From assembly GCF_041677825.1 (NCBI RefSeq), contig NZ_JBAYPG010000015.1, positions 12,409-76,408 on the forward strand: DNA of 64,000 nt, written 5' to 3'. The notes under the pieces were generated by a model. The model was not told the DNA's origin, did no database searches, and saw only the letters and a list, made by a program, of their open reading frames with translations. How positions within the stretch are numbered: position 1 is the stretch's first letter; every line of letters starts with the position of its first letter. A program made the position numbers and the translations under genes. Source of the DNA: Castellaniella sp041677825. GTDB lineage: Bacteria; Pseudomonadota; Gammaproteobacteria; Burkholderiales; Burkholderiaceae_B. Of the stretch, positions 28,677 to 37,447 are shown piece after piece.

Positions 28677-29242
28677 GATTTGCTTGCCGCGCCCGGCCGG
28701 GCGGCGCCTGTGGTGTGGTCATGGCGCACCTGGGCCCGCAATTCGGTGCCCAGGATGCGGTCATGCAGGAATTGGCCCCGGGGATCGAACCAGGTCCAGA
28801 TGAACAATGAAAATGGCGCGAGCACGATCAGCATGTCGATGGCGCTGGACTGCAGCACCGTGGACAGGGTGGCGAGCAGCCACGCGGTGAGCAGGGGCAG
28901 AGGCCAGATCAGCAGATAGCGCAGCAGCAGACGGGAAAATCGTGGTGTGCGGCCATCGGCGTCTGCCAGACGGATGCCCCAGGTTTTCATGGGCAGGGTC
29001 TGGCCGTTGCGTCGCCAATTGACCATGAAGTAAATGCCTATCGCCACAAACAGGAAGACCTGCCGGGTCGGGCGCAACATCAGGCCATGGCGGCTTTGCG
29101 TCAGGGTATCCAGCAGATAGCTGGCCAGAAATACGACGCCAAACAGCAGAATGCCTTCATAGATCATGCAGGCAAAACGGCGCAGACGGGAGGCAGGGAG
29201 TGGTGGCATGGCCTGATGGGCAGGGGCTTCATTGACGTTCAC
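28673..29242 (-). CDS. RDD family membrane protein
   Basis: A 189-residue protein with an RDD domain: RLRRFACMIYEGILL near residue 20 and later GQTLPMKTWGIRLAD. Four hydrophobic segments are visible. The function of RDD proteins is poorly known; some are linked to sodium transport. It is coupled to hslO and separated from the next upstream gene by a strong terminator. Confidence 0.85.
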   Translation of the reverse strand: MNVNEAPAHQAMPPLPASRLRRFACMIYEGILLFGVVFLASYLLDTLTQSRHGLMLRPTRQVFLFVAIGIYFMVNWRRNGQTLPMKTWGIRLADADGRTPRFSRLLLRYLLIWPLPLLTAWLLATLSTVLQSSAIDMLIVLAPFSLFIWTWFDPRGQFLHDRILGTELRAQVRHDHTTGAARPGAASKS

Positions 29243-29252
29243 CCCCCATTAT

Positions 29253-29285
29253 CGCAAAAGGCCGCTGCAAGAGCGGCCTTTTGCG
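29253..29285 (-). terminator. Strong hairpin terminator after the 64-codon gene
   Basis: CGCAAAAGGCCGCT (29253-29266) and its perfect 14-base complement (29272-29285) flank a 5-nt loop. Each strand ends its stem with CCTTTTGCG, so it could work in either direction. It sits 14 bases after the stop of the small gene on the minus strand and insulates that gene from the RDD-hslO pair. Confidence 0.85.
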
Positions 29286-29299
29286 GGGTTCGTCGTGGC

Positions 29300-29494
29300 T
29301 CAGTGGGCCGTGCGTACCGCAGTTTGTGCTGGCGTGGCGTCTTCTGGCGTCTTGAAGATGCGCAGGACTTTCAGGAACAGTTGCTTGATTTCGTGATCAA
29401 GCCAGTACCTCTGCTGGGCCTCCAGGGCGTCTTGCAGCAGTTTGCGTTCGAGCGCGTCCGTCAGGCGGACGTCGGAATGATATGTCTTTTTCAT
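29300..29494 (-). CDS. Small conserved-looking protein of unknown function (64 aa)
   Basis: Starts MKKTYHSDVRLTDALERKLL; charged and amphipathic helix-rich, with a Lys/Leu/Phe-rich stretch (IKQLFLKVLRIFKT) at about 36-49. I do not recognise the family. AGAGG lies seven bases before the ATG. The gene has its own near-consensus promoter (TTGCCA-17-TATAAT) overlapped by a long palindrome, a hairpin in its leader, and an intrinsic terminator, so it is very likely a real, regulated single-gene transcript. There is no signal peptide or transmembrane segment. Confidence 0.8.
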   Translation of the reverse strand: MKKTYHSDVRLTDALERKLLQDALEAQQRYWLDHEIKQLFLKVLRIFKTPEDATPAQTAVRTAH

Positions 29495-29530
29495 TGCAAG
29501 CCTCTTTGCGTGAAAGTGAGCGTTTCGCTC

Positions 29531-29560
29531 AGGGTTATCCCTAATTATAGGGAAAACCCT
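29531..29560 (-). promoter_or_regulatory. Palindromic operator covering the -10 of the small gene
   Basis: AGGGTTaTCCCTA-atta-TAGGGAaAACCCT is a near-perfect inverted repeat with 12 of 13 arm positions paired. On the minus strand the TATAAT -10 element lies in its centre. A repressor bound here would block the promoter. Confidence 0.7.
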
Positions 29561-29572
29561 TAGTCATGGCAA
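29544..29572 (-). promoter_or_regulatory. Sigma-70 promoter of the 64-codon gene
   Basis: On the minus strand TTGCCA (plus coordinates 29567-29572) and TATAAT (29544-29549) are separated by 17 bp. Both boxes are close to consensus. A short hairpin (TGAGCG/CGCTCA, 29517-29531) follows in the leader. Confidence 0.75.
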
Positions 29573-29598
29573 GTGCAGTTTGCAACGCTGGCCGAGAT

Positions 29599-31071
29599 TC
29601 AGGCCGTGTGGTTTTGCGGGCGTTCGGCGCGATAGGCATCCGGATTCAGGTCGAACTGGAACAGGCGGCACTCGAGTGCGCCGTTGTAGAGGGGGTGGCG
29701 GCGGCGTGCCTTCAGGCGCAGGCGGCCGGGCAAGCCCATGTCGTCACTGATGATGTTCAGTTGCCAGCCGGCATAATGCTGCTTGAGCCAGCGCGACCAG
29801 CCCGCCCAAAGGGCATCGGCATCGGCCACGCCCAGGCGTTCGCCATAGGGGGGATTGGTCACGATCCAGCCCCGGTCTGCCGGCGGCAGCACCTCACGCA
29901 CGTCACAGACCTCGAAACGGATGCTGTCGGGCGCCAGGTGTGCGCGCTGCAGGTTGGCACGGGCGGCCTCGATGGCGGCCGGATCATGATCGGCGCCTAC
30001 CATGGGCTGTTCCAGCCGGGTCATGATGTGGCTGCGCGCATCATCCTTCAGATCGCGCCACAGACGGTGGTCATGGTTGCGCAGCCGTTCGAACGCAAAT
30101 GGCCGCCAGATCCCGGGTGGTACGCCCAGGGCCATCCAGGCCGCCTCGATGAGCACCGTGCCACTGCCACAGAATGGATCCAGCAAGGGCGCGTCGCCTG
30201 GCCAGCCGGACAGGATCAGCAGGCCTGCCGCGAGGTTTTCGCGCAGCGGGGCTGCGCCCTTGTCGAGGCGCCAGCCACGCTTGAACAGCGATTCGCCCGA
30301 GAGATCGATATACAGCGTCGCCTGATGTGCATCCAGAAAAAGGTGCACGCGGGCATCGGGGCGTACCGTGTCAATATCGGGCCGTGCCCCTTCGCGCTCG
30401 CGCAGGCGGTCGCAGATCCCGTCTTTGGCGCGCAGGTTGCAGTATTGCAGGCTGCGCATCGGGCTGTGGATGGCAGACGTATCGACCCGCAGGCTGTGCT
30501 CCGGACCGAACCAGTGCTCCCACGGAGTCGCCCGTGCAAGGCTCAGGATGTCATCCTCGGTGTGCACGGGGGCTTGCGCGACTTGCATCAGGATGCGTGT
30601 CGCCAGCCGGGAATGCAGGTTGGCCCTGAGCAGATCCTGCCAGCGGGCTTCGAAATGGCAACCGGCGCGCCCGGCGGTGACTGCGGCAAGGCCGAGCCCC
30701 TGGAGCTCCTGCGCCAGGCTGTGTTCCAGCCCTTGCGGGCACGGCGCAAAAGCCTTGAACGTGTCTTGTACGTGGGCTGGCCGGTGCTGCTGAACTGCAG
30801 TTGCAGGCCGGTCGCGGCGAGCCGGTACCGGGCGGCCCGTGGCCGGGCGCTGCCGTACAGTTGCTTGCGTCGCGGGTCGCGTCGGCCCGGTCGGGGCGCT
30901 GGCAACCGGCGCCGAGGCGCTGCCCGAACCCGCCGCAGCCTGGCGCGCCAGCGCCTGGCGGGCGGCTTGCCGGGCGCGGGCACCTGTGCGTTGGCGCGCC
31001 GTTGGCTTTTCGGAAGCGGGCGCCTCTGGCGCATCCTTCAGCCGCAATGTCGTTTTCCTGGATTGTGTCAT
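29599..31071 (-). CDS. rlmL: 23S rRNA guanine-N2 methyltransferase, RlmL-type, THUMP domain
   Basis: A SAM-dependent RNA methyltransferase of the RlmL (YcbY N-half) family, expected to make m2G2445. A THUMP domain follows APCPQGLEHSLAQEL; the methyltransferase motifs are DPFCGSGTVLIEA and NPPYGERLG. It has 490 residues. The first roughly 105 are a low-complexity Ala/Arg/Pro-rich extension. The RlmK half seen in E. coli is absent. The ATG at 31071 (MTQSRKTTLR) lies just past the hemJ stop, so this is the last gene of the leuS operon. Confidence 0.88.
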   Translation of the reverse strand: MTQSRKTTLRLKDAPEAPASEKPTARQRTGARARQAARQALARQAAAGSGSASAPVASAPTGPTRPATQATVRQRPATGRPVPARRDRPATAVQQHRPAHVQDTFKAFAPCPQGLEHSLAQELQGLGLAAVTAGRAGCHFEARWQDLLRANLHSRLATRILMQVAQAPVHTEDDILSLARATPWEHWFGPEHSLRVDTSAIHSPMRSLQYCNLRAKDGICDRLREREGARPDIDTVRPDARVHLFLDAHQATLYIDLSGESLFKRGWRLDKGAAPLRENLAAGLLILSGWPGDAPLLDPFCGSGTVLIEAAWMALGVPPGIWRPFAFERLRNHDHRLWRDLKDDARSHIMTRLEQPMVGADHDPAAIEAARANLQRAHLAPDSIRFEVCDVREVLPPADRGWIVTNPPYGERLGVADADALWAGWSRWLKQHYAGWQLNIISDDMGLPGRLRLKARRRHPLYNGALECRLFQFDLNPDAYRAERPQNHTA

Positions 31072-31075
31072 GGCA

Positions 31076-31492
31076 TCAGAATGGTTTGACGACGACCAGC
31101 ACCAGCACCAGCAGCAGGATGAGGACGGGGATTTCGTTGAAGAAACGGTAGAACCGGTGGGCGTGCGCATTTGCGCGGCGCGCGAATGCCTGCAGATAAT
31201 GCCGGCACGCCAGATGATAGACGATCAACAGCAGCACCAGCAGCAGCTTGACATGCATCCAGCCCTGTCCACGGCCCAGCCCGTAGCCGAGCCAGAGATA
31301 AAGCCCGAATGCCAGCGCCAGGATGGCCAGGGGTGTCATGAAGCGATACAGCCGTCGGGCCATGCCAAGCAAGGTGTCATAGGTGGTTGGGTCGGCGGCC
31401 TGTGCCAGATTGACATACAGGCGCGGCAGGTAGAACAGCCCGGCAAACCAGGCGATCACGAACAGGATGTGCAGCACCTTGACCCAGAGCAT
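31076..31492 (-). CDS. hemJ: Protoporphyrinogen IX oxidase HemJ
   Basis: Membrane enzyme converting protoporphyrinogen to protoporphyrin in haem synthesis. It has 138 residues with four predicted helices. The N-terminus MLWVKVLHILFVIAWFAGLF and YLPRLYVNLA are typical; the His in LHILFV is the conserved residue linked to haem binding. The ATG at 31492 gives the family start; the longer frame reaches into proA. It lies two bases after proA and four before rlmL. Confidence 0.92.
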   Translation of the reverse strand: MLWVKVLHILFVIAWFAGLFYLPRLYVNLAQAADPTTYDTLLGMARRLYRFMTPLAILALAFGLYLWLGYGLGRGQGWMHVKLLLVLLLIVYHLACRHYLQAFARRANAHAHRFYRFFNEIPVLILLLVLVLVVVKPF

Positions 31493-31494
31493 GC

Positions 31495-32763
31495 TCAGCC
31501 CCGCAACTGGCCATTGCCGTTGAGCACCCATTTTTCGATCGTCAGGCCTTCCAGGCCCACCGGGCCGCGCGCGTGCAGGCGGTTGGTGGAAATGCCGATT
31601 TCGGCGCCCAGGCCGTACTCGTAGCCATCGGCGAAACACGTGGGCAGGTTCACGTAGACCGAGCTCGAGTCGACCTCGCGCTGGAAGCGCTCGGCCGCGG
31701 CCAGATCCTGGGTGACGATGGACTCGGTGTGTTCGGAGCTGTAGCGCTCGATGTGTGCCAGTGCCTCGTCCAGCGAATCCACCACCCGCACGGCCAGTAT
31801 CGGTGCCAGATATTCAGTGGCCCAGTCGTCCTCGGTGGCTGGCCGGCTGCCCGGCATCAGGGGCAGGGCGCGCTCGCAGGCACGCAGTTCGACACCGACG
31901 GCCGCAAAGCGCCGAGCGGCTTGCGGCAACCATTGGGCCGCGATGTCGGCATGCACCAGAAGGGTCTCCATCGCGCCGCAGATCCCGCAGCGGTAGGTCT
32001 TGGCGTTGATCGCGATATCGAGGGCCTGGTCCGGTTGGGCGGCGCGATCGACGTACAGATGGCAGTTGCCGTCCAGGTGCTTGATCAGGGGGATTTTCGA
32101 TTCGGCAGCCAGGCGGGCGATCAGGCTCTTGCCGCCGCGCGGAATGATCACGTCGATGAATTCGGTGAGGGTGACCATCTCGCCAACAGCGGCGCGGTCG
32201 GTGGTATCGACCACCTGCACGGCATGTTCGGGCAGGCCGGTACCCTGCAGGCTCTGGCGGATCAACTGGCCCAGGGCGCGGTTGGAATGAAAGGCTTCGC
32301 TACCGCCGCGCAATATGGTTGCGTTGCCCGATTTCAGGCACAGGGCGGCCGCATCGACGGTGACATTCGGGCGCGACTCGTAAATGATGCCGATCACCCC
32401 GATCGGCACGCGCATGCGGGCCACCCGCATGCCATTGGGACGCACTGCAGCAGCGCTCAGGCTGCCGATCGGGTCCGGCATGTCGGCCACCTGTCGCAGC
32501 CCCTGCATCATGGTCTGCAATGCCTTGTCGGACAGGCGCAGGCGCTCGACCAGAGCGGCATCCAGCCCCTTCTCGGCAGCCGCGTCCAGATCGCGCTGGT
32601 TTTCGGCTTGCAGCCACGCAGTCTGTTCGTCGATGAGACGCGCGAGCGCGCGCAGGGCGGCGGATCGCGCGGCCCCGGATGAGACGCGCAGCCGCCGTGC
32701 GGCGGCGCGCGCCTGTTGCCCGAGTTCGAGCATGGTCGTGTGGGTGGATGAAGCGGTATTCAT
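31495..32763 (-). CDS. proA: Gamma-glutamyl phosphate reductase
   Basis: Second step of proline synthesis, reducing gamma-glutamyl phosphate to glutamate semialdehyde with NADPH; 422 residues. The catalytic Cys region is INAKTYRCGICGAMETLLVH. The proA signature lies in VDSSSVYVNLPTCFADGYEY and the end is GLEGLTIEKWVL. proB is not adjacent. It overlaps holA by four bases. Confidence 0.97.
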   Translation of the reverse strand: MNTASSTHTTMLELGQQARAAARRLRVSSGAARSAALRALARLIDEQTAWLQAENQRDLDAAAEKGLDAALVERLRLSDKALQTMMQGLRQVADMPDPIGSLSAAAVRPNGMRVARMRVPIGVIGIIYESRPNVTVDAAALCLKSGNATILRGGSEAFHSNRALGQLIRQSLQGTGLPEHAVQVVDTTDRAAVGEMVTLTEFIDVIIPRGGKSLIARLAAESKIPLIKHLDGNCHLYVDRAAQPDQALDIAINAKTYRCGICGAMETLLVHADIAAQWLPQAARRFAAVGVELRACERALPLMPGSRPATEDDWATEYLAPILAVRVVDSLDEALAHIERYSSEHTESIVTQDLAAAERFQREVDSSSVYVNLPTCFADGYEYGLGAEIGISTNRLHARGPVGLEGLTIEKWVLNGNGQLRG

Positions 32764-33833
32764 TGCGGTGCCATTGTATGGGTGGGAGAATGCGCGCCTG
32801 CCGTGGTTACCCGCAGGACCAGGCGGGCCAGTTCATCCCAGGGATCGGGCAGGCGTGCAGCAACGGGCACGCCCTTGATATGCCGGTCGATTTCGTGGAC
32901 CTGATCCAGTGCCAGAGGCCACAGGCGCGCCGGGCAGCGTTGCAGGGCCTGGCGCATATGATGCTCGCGAGCGCCAAAGACCCGCTGCGCACGCAAGGTA
33001 CCGGCTCGCTGCCCGGCGGGCAGACTGGCCAGCAGGCCGAGGATGCGGATATCTTCACCCAGGCCCCAGAGTATCGGCAAGTGGGCCATGCCTTCTGCCT
33101 TCAGGCCGGCCAGAATCCGCAAGGCACGCTGTGGTTCGCCCAGCAGCACCGACTGGCGCAGATCCTGGGGGTCATGGCGCGAGACATCGAGTACCGCGGC
33201 CTGCACCTGTTCGAGCGTCAGGGCCCCCGGTGGGTACAGCAGCCCGAGTTTTTCGATTTCCTGATGCGCTGCGAGCAGATTGCCTTCGACCTGGTCTGCA
33301 AGCCACGCCTGCGTGCCCGTGTCGATCTCGTGATGCTGCTGCGCCAGACGCTGACTGATCCAGGCGGGCAATTCTGCGCGTCCGACCCCGGGGATATCGA
33401 CCCAGGTGGCCTGTTTCCTGAGAAATTGCACCCACTTGCTTTTCTGGGTGGCCCAGTCCAGCTGCGGCAGGCGCAGCAGGATGAAGGCATCCGGCAACTG
33501 GCCGGCCGCGGCCTGGCTTGCCAGCTTTTGCAGCGTGTCCGCACCGGTCTTGCCTGGCTTGCCTGAGGGCAGGCTGATTTCGACCAGACGCAGATCGCCG
33601 AACAATGAGGTATTGCATGCTGCGGCCAGGACGGCGGACCAGTCACTGCGGGCATCCATCACCAGATGGCTGCGTTCGCTGCAACCCAGTCGCTGGGCCA
33701 GGGCGCGCAAGGCATCGGCGGCCTCGTTGACCAGCAGGATTTCATCGCCCGCCAGTACGCAGTACGCCGGCAGGCGGGCGTTCTGCTCGGCCTGCCGGAG
33801 CAACTGCGGGATGCCGGGTGCGCGAGTGGCCAT
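32760..33833 (-). CDS. holA: DNA polymerase III subunit delta
   Basis: Clamp-loader subunit that opens the beta ring; 357 residues. N-terminal Rossmann-like region (YCVLAGDEILLVNEAADALR), the middle FILLRLPQLDWATQKSKW, and the C-terminal domain with RILAGLKAEGMAHLPILW match the delta family. It is coupled to proA downstream and lies eight bases after lptE, the usual leuS-lptE-holA order. Confidence 0.95.
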   Translation of the reverse strand: MATRAPGIPQLLRQAEQNARLPAYCVLAGDEILLVNEAADALRALAQRLGCSERSHLVMDARSDWSAVLAAACNTSLFGDLRLVEISLPSGKPGKTGADTLQKLASQAAAGQLPDAFILLRLPQLDWATQKSKWVQFLRKQATWVDIPGVGRAELPAWISQRLAQQHHEIDTGTQAWLADQVEGNLLAAHQEIEKLGLLYPPGALTLEQVQAAVLDVSRHDPQDLRQSVLLGEPQRALRILAGLKAEGMAHLPILWGLGEDIRILGLLASLPAGQRAGTLRAQRVFGAREHHMRQALQRCPARLWPLALDQVHEIDRHIKGVPVAARLPDPWDELARLVLRVTTAGAHSPTHTMAPQ

Positions 33834-33841
33834 GATACCGT

Positions 33842-34438
33842 TCAGTGACCGGCGCCGGACTTGCCCGCGGGGTGTGCCGCAGCCCCGCCGGACACGGCGT
33901 TCTCGTTGGAGCGGGCATAGGCGGCGCGCACTTCGGGCGAACTGATGCGGCTCATGATGCGGTGGATCAGGAGATCACGCATGTCGTTGAAGTTGCGCTG
34001 TATTTCGCTTTCTTTCGCTTGCACGATGTTTTCGCTGTAGGGCAGCTCGCGCAGGCTCTCGAGCGTTGTGGGTTCGAGCAGGCGCTCGCCGTTGCGGTCG
34101 ACGAGTTCGAACGTGAACCTGAGCCGGAGTTCATATTCTTCGACCCGCCCATCGGCATCGAGTGACAATTGGCGCAGATCTTCACTGTCTTCGATCTGGC
34201 GCAGGAATACGTCGGCCTCACTGCGCTGGGTGACGATGCGGGTGGCCGGCGAGTTGGCCCGGATGGCCCGCTCGAGGCGGGCCCCGAATTCGCTGTTCAG
34301 ATTGATGTTGGTATAGAGCGAATCAAACGGCAGTGGCGTGGCGCCCCGGATGTGGAAACCACAGGCTGTCAGCAGCAGCGTCAGCGCAGCGATCACCAGC
34401 AGGCGCCCTGCAGTGTACGGAAAGTTTGTCTGGATCAT
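33842..34438 (-). CDS. lptE: LPS assembly lipoprotein LptE
   Basis: Outer-membrane lipoprotein that plugs the LptD barrel and delivers LPS to the surface; 198 residues. The signal peptide ends at the lipobox LLLTACGFHIRG (Cys26). The central region RVEEYELRLRFTFEL resembles other LptE proteins. The Gly/Ala-rich end is probably disordered. It follows leuS by only four bases. Confidence 0.93.
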   Translation of the reverse strand: MIQTNFPYTAGRLLVIAALTLLLTACGFHIRGATPLPFDSLYTNINLNSEFGARLERAIRANSPATRIVTQRSEADVFLRQIEDSEDLRQLSLDADGRVEEYELRLRFTFELVDRNGERLLEPTTLESLRELPYSENIVQAKESEIQRNFNDMRDLLIHRIMSRISSPEVRAAYARSNENAVSGGAAAHPAGKSGAGH

Positions 34439-34442
34439 GTCG

Positions 34443-37097
34443 TCAGCCCACCACGTTGACCAGCCTGCCCGGCACGACTACCACCCGCCTGACAGGCCGT
34501 CCTTCAAGAAAACGGCCTACAGCCTCGTGAGCCCTTGCACTGGCCTCGATGACTGAAGGTTCGGCTTGTTGCGGCACACTGAGCTGGCCGCGGACCTTGC
34601 CGTTGATCTGCAAGACCAGTTCGATGGTCTCGGCCAGCAGGGCGTCTTCATCCACAGTGGGCCAGGGGGCGTCCAGCAGGTCGCCCAATGGGTCGGCAAA
34701 ACCCAGTTCGCGCCACAGATGCCAGGTGATGTGCGGCACGACAGGATACAGCACACGCAGCAGGATCGACAGGGCTTCGGCCATGGCCGGGGCATCGGCT
34801 TGCTCGTGTGACGCCGTATCGAGTGCATTGAGCATTTTCATTGCCGTGGACACCACGGTGTTGTACTGGATGCGCTGGTAATCGTAGTCGGCCTGGCGCA
34901 GCAGGCCGTGAATCTGGCGGCGCAACCCGGCGCCTGCCGGGTTGCAGTGTTCGACGCGGCCTGCGGGCTGGATCTGGCCCTGCACCTGCGAATGGTGTGC
35001 GTGGCAGAAGGCCCACAGCCGGCGCAGGAAGCGATGGGCGCCATCGACACCCGAGTCGGACCACTCGAGGGTTTGCTCGGGGGGGCTGGCAAACATCACG
35101 AACAGGCGTGCCGTATCGGCACCCAGCGAATCGATGAGCTTCTGTGGATCGACCCCGTTGTTCTTTGACTTGGACATGGTGCCGATGCCTTCGTAGTCGA
35201 CCGGCGAACCATCTGCCTTCAGGCGCGCGCCGACGATGGCACCCTTGTCGCTGGTGACCGGTTCGACGTCTTCCGGCCAGAAATATTCGATGCCGCCGCG
35301 TGGGGTACGCCGTGAATAGACATGATTGAGCACCATGCCCTGGCACAGCAGGCGGGTGAACGGTTCCGAGAATTCGACCAGACCGAGGTCGCGCATCACG
35401 CGGGTCCAGAACCGGGCATACAACAGGTGCATCACCGCATGCTCGATACCGCCGATGTATTGATCCATCGGCATCCAGTACGCATTGCGGGCATCGACCA
35501 TGGCCTGATCATTGCCCGGTGAGGCATAGCGCATGAAATACCAGGATGAATCGACGAAGGTGTCCATGGTGTCGGTTTCCCGGCGGGCGGGCTGGCCGCA
35601 GCTGGGGCACGTACAGGCCAGGAAGGCTTCGTCACGGGCCAGCGGGTTGCCGGTGCCGTCGGGTACCAGATGCTCGGGCAGAATGACCGGGAGATCTTTT
35701 TCGGGCACGGGCACCGGACCGCAATCGGGGCAATGAATGATGGGAATGGGGGTGCCCCAGTAACGCTGGCGTGAAATGCCCCAGTCGCGCAGACGCCAGG
35801 TCGTGCGCGCCTCGCCCAGCCCGAGGGCCTGCAGGTCGGCCGCCACGGCCTGGACGGCCTGCTTCGTGCCCAGACCATCGTACTTGCCCGAGTGGATGGT
35901 ATGGCCCATGGTCTTGTCGGCATACCAGTCGTGCCAGGTGTCGATGGCGTATTCATGGCCGGGGGCCGCGATGACCTGCAGGATGGGCAGGCCGTATTTG
36001 CGCGCGAAGGCGAAGTCACGCTCGTCGTGCCCCGGAACCCCCATGACCGCGCCGTCGCCGTAGCTCATGAGCACATAGTTGCCCACCCACAGCGGCACGG
36101 GCTGTTCGGTGAGCGGATGGATCACGCTCAGCCCTGTGGGCATGCCTTCTTTCTCGCGTGTGGCGAGTTCGGCTTCGGTGGTGCCGCCCTTGCGGCAGGC
36201 CTCGATGAATCGGGCGAGTTCCGGCTGGTGGCGCGCCGCTTCGGTCGCCAGAGGATGTTCGGGTGCCACGGCACAGAACGTCACCCCCATGATCGTGTCG
36301 GCGCGTGTCGTGAAGACGTGCATCAGCCCATTCTGGATCAGTGCGCCATCGGTGCCGCGGATGTCATGGCGAAAGGCAAAGCGAACCCCTTCACTGCGCC
36401 CCAGCCAGTTTTCCTGCATGAGGCGTACGCGTTCTGGCCAGCCGCTCATGCGTTCGTCTTCGAGCGCATCGAGCAGTTCCTGGGCATAGTCGGTGATGCG
36501 CAGATAATAGCCAGGGATTTCACGCTTTTCGACCAGCGCGCCCGAGCGCCAGCCCCGGCCGTCGATCACCTGTTCATTGGCCAGTACGGTCTGATCGACC
36601 GGGTCCCAGTTCACGGTCTGGGTCTTGCGATAGGCGATGCCTTTTTCGAGCATCTTCAGGAACAGCCACTGGTTCCATTTGTAATAGGATGGATCGCAGG
36701 CACACATTTCGCGTGACCAGTCGATCGCCAGCCCCATCGCCTGCATCTGGCCTTTCATGGTGGCGATGTTGGAGTAGGTCCATTGGGCCGGTGGCACACC
36801 GGATTTCATGGCCGCATTTTCGGCCGGCATCCCAAAGGCATCCCAGCCCATGGGCATGAGCACGTTGTAGCCGCGCATGCGCAACTGGCGCGTCATCATG
36901 TCGTTGATGGTGTAGTTGCGCACGTGCCCCATATGCAGTTTGCCGCTGGGATAGGGCAGCATGGAACAGGCGTAGAACTTGGGCCTGGGAGAGCCGTCGG
37001 GCGCGGTGGCATGTTCGGTGACGCGATAGACGTCACCTGCGCGCCAGTGATCCTGAGCGTCCGATTCGACCTGAGAGGGGAGGTAGCGTTCCTGCAT
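34443..37097 (-). CDS. leuS: Leucyl-tRNA synthetase
   Basis: Class I aminoacyl-tRNA synthetase charging tRNA-Leu, 884 residues. The HIGH-type motif HMGH is at 55-58 and KMSKS-type MSKSKNNG is at about 640. The CP1 editing domain and the zinc-like DCGPVPVPEKDLP region lie between. The ATG at 37097 (MQERYLPSQVE) is the expected start; the frame extends to 37154 without support. First gene of the leftward operon leuS-lptE-holA-proA-hemJ-rlmL. Confidence 0.97.
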   Translation of the reverse strand: MQERYLPSQVESDAQDHWRAGDVYRVTEHATAPDGSPRPKFYACSMLPYPSGKLHMGHVRNYTINDMMTRQLRMRGYNVLMPMGWDAFGMPAENAAMKSGVPPAQWTYSNIATMKGQMQAMGLAIDWSREMCACDPSYYKWNQWLFLKMLEKGIAYRKTQTVNWDPVDQTVLANEQVIDGRGWRSGALVEKREIPGYYLRITDYAQELLDALEDERMSGWPERVRLMQENWLGRSEGVRFAFRHDIRGTDGALIQNGLMHVFTTRADTIMGVTFCAVAPEHPLATEAARHQPELARFIEACRKGGTTEAELATREKEGMPTGLSVIHPLTEQPVPLWVGNYVLMSYGDGAVMGVPGHDERDFAFARKYGLPILQVIAAPGHEYAIDTWHDWYADKTMGHTIHSGKYDGLGTKQAVQAVAADLQALGLGEARTTWRLRDWGISRQRYWGTPIPIIHCPDCGPVPVPEKDLPVILPEHLVPDGTGNPLARDEAFLACTCPSCGQPARRETDTMDTFVDSSWYFMRYASPGNDQAMVDARNAYWMPMDQYIGGIEHAVMHLLYARFWTRVMRDLGLVEFSEPFTRLLCQGMVLNHVYSRRTPRGGIEYFWPEDVEPVTSDKGAIVGARLKADGSPVDYEGIGTMSKSKNNGVDPQKLIDSLGADTARLFVMFASPPEQTLEWSDSGVDGAHRFLRRLWAFCHAHHSQVQGQIQPAGRVEHCNPAGAGLRRQIHGLLRQADYDYQRIQYNTVVSTAMKMLNALDTASHEQADAPAMAEALSILLRVLYPVVPHITWHLWRELGFADPLGDLLDAPWPTVDEDALLAETIELVLQINGKVRGQLSVPQQAEPSVIEASARAHEAVGRFLEGRPVRRVVVVPGRLVNVVG

Positions 37098-37181
37098 GTT
37101 CGTTGGCTGGTTGGATTGAGAATGAAGACAGGCTTTCAATGCGAATGAAGACAAGCCTTCGATTATAGGAGGCCAGGGCGT

Positions 37182-37228
37182 AAAAAGGGTCCGGCTCGAT
37201 TTCCGTCAGAGGAAATCGAGCCGGACCC
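37182..37228 (-). terminator. Rho-independent terminator of rpmB-rpmG
   Basis: GGGTCCGGCTCGATTTCC (37187-37204) and its perfect 18-base complement (37211-37228) enclose a 6-nt loop. On the minus strand the stem is followed by TTTTTA. It lies 29 bases after the rpmG stop and separates it from leuS. The stem is unusually long. Confidence 0.92.
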
Positions 37229-37257
37229 CATGGATGCAGTGGCAGCCGACAGCGAAA

Positions 37258-37425
37258 TTACTTGAGCTTGGTTTCCTTGTAATCGACGTGCTTGCGTGCC
37301 ACTGGATCGAATTTCTTGATCAGCATCTTTTCGGGCATGTTGCGCTTGTTCTTGGTGGTGGTGTAGAAATGCCCGGTACCTGCCGTGGATTCAAGCTTGA
37401 TCTTTTCGCGAACGCCTTTTGCCAT
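37258..37425 (-). CDS. rpmG: 50S ribosomal protein L33
   Basis: A 55-residue ribosomal protein starting MAKGVREKIKLESTAGTGHF and ending YKETKLK. It lacks the CxxC pairs of zinc-binding L33, so it is the zinc-independent form. AGGAG precedes the ATG at 37425. Operon with rpmB, 22 bases apart. Confidence 0.97.
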   Translation of the reverse strand: MAKGVREKIKLESTAGTGHFYTTTKNKRNMPEKMLIKKFDPVARKHVDYKETKLK

Positions 37426-37447
37426 GATGTACTCCTGAGGGGGCCTG

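Noticed and set aside
29566..31089. A 507-codon plus-strand frame opposite rlmL
   Set aside because: Shadow frame; the minus strand has the THUMP and NPPYGERLG motifs.
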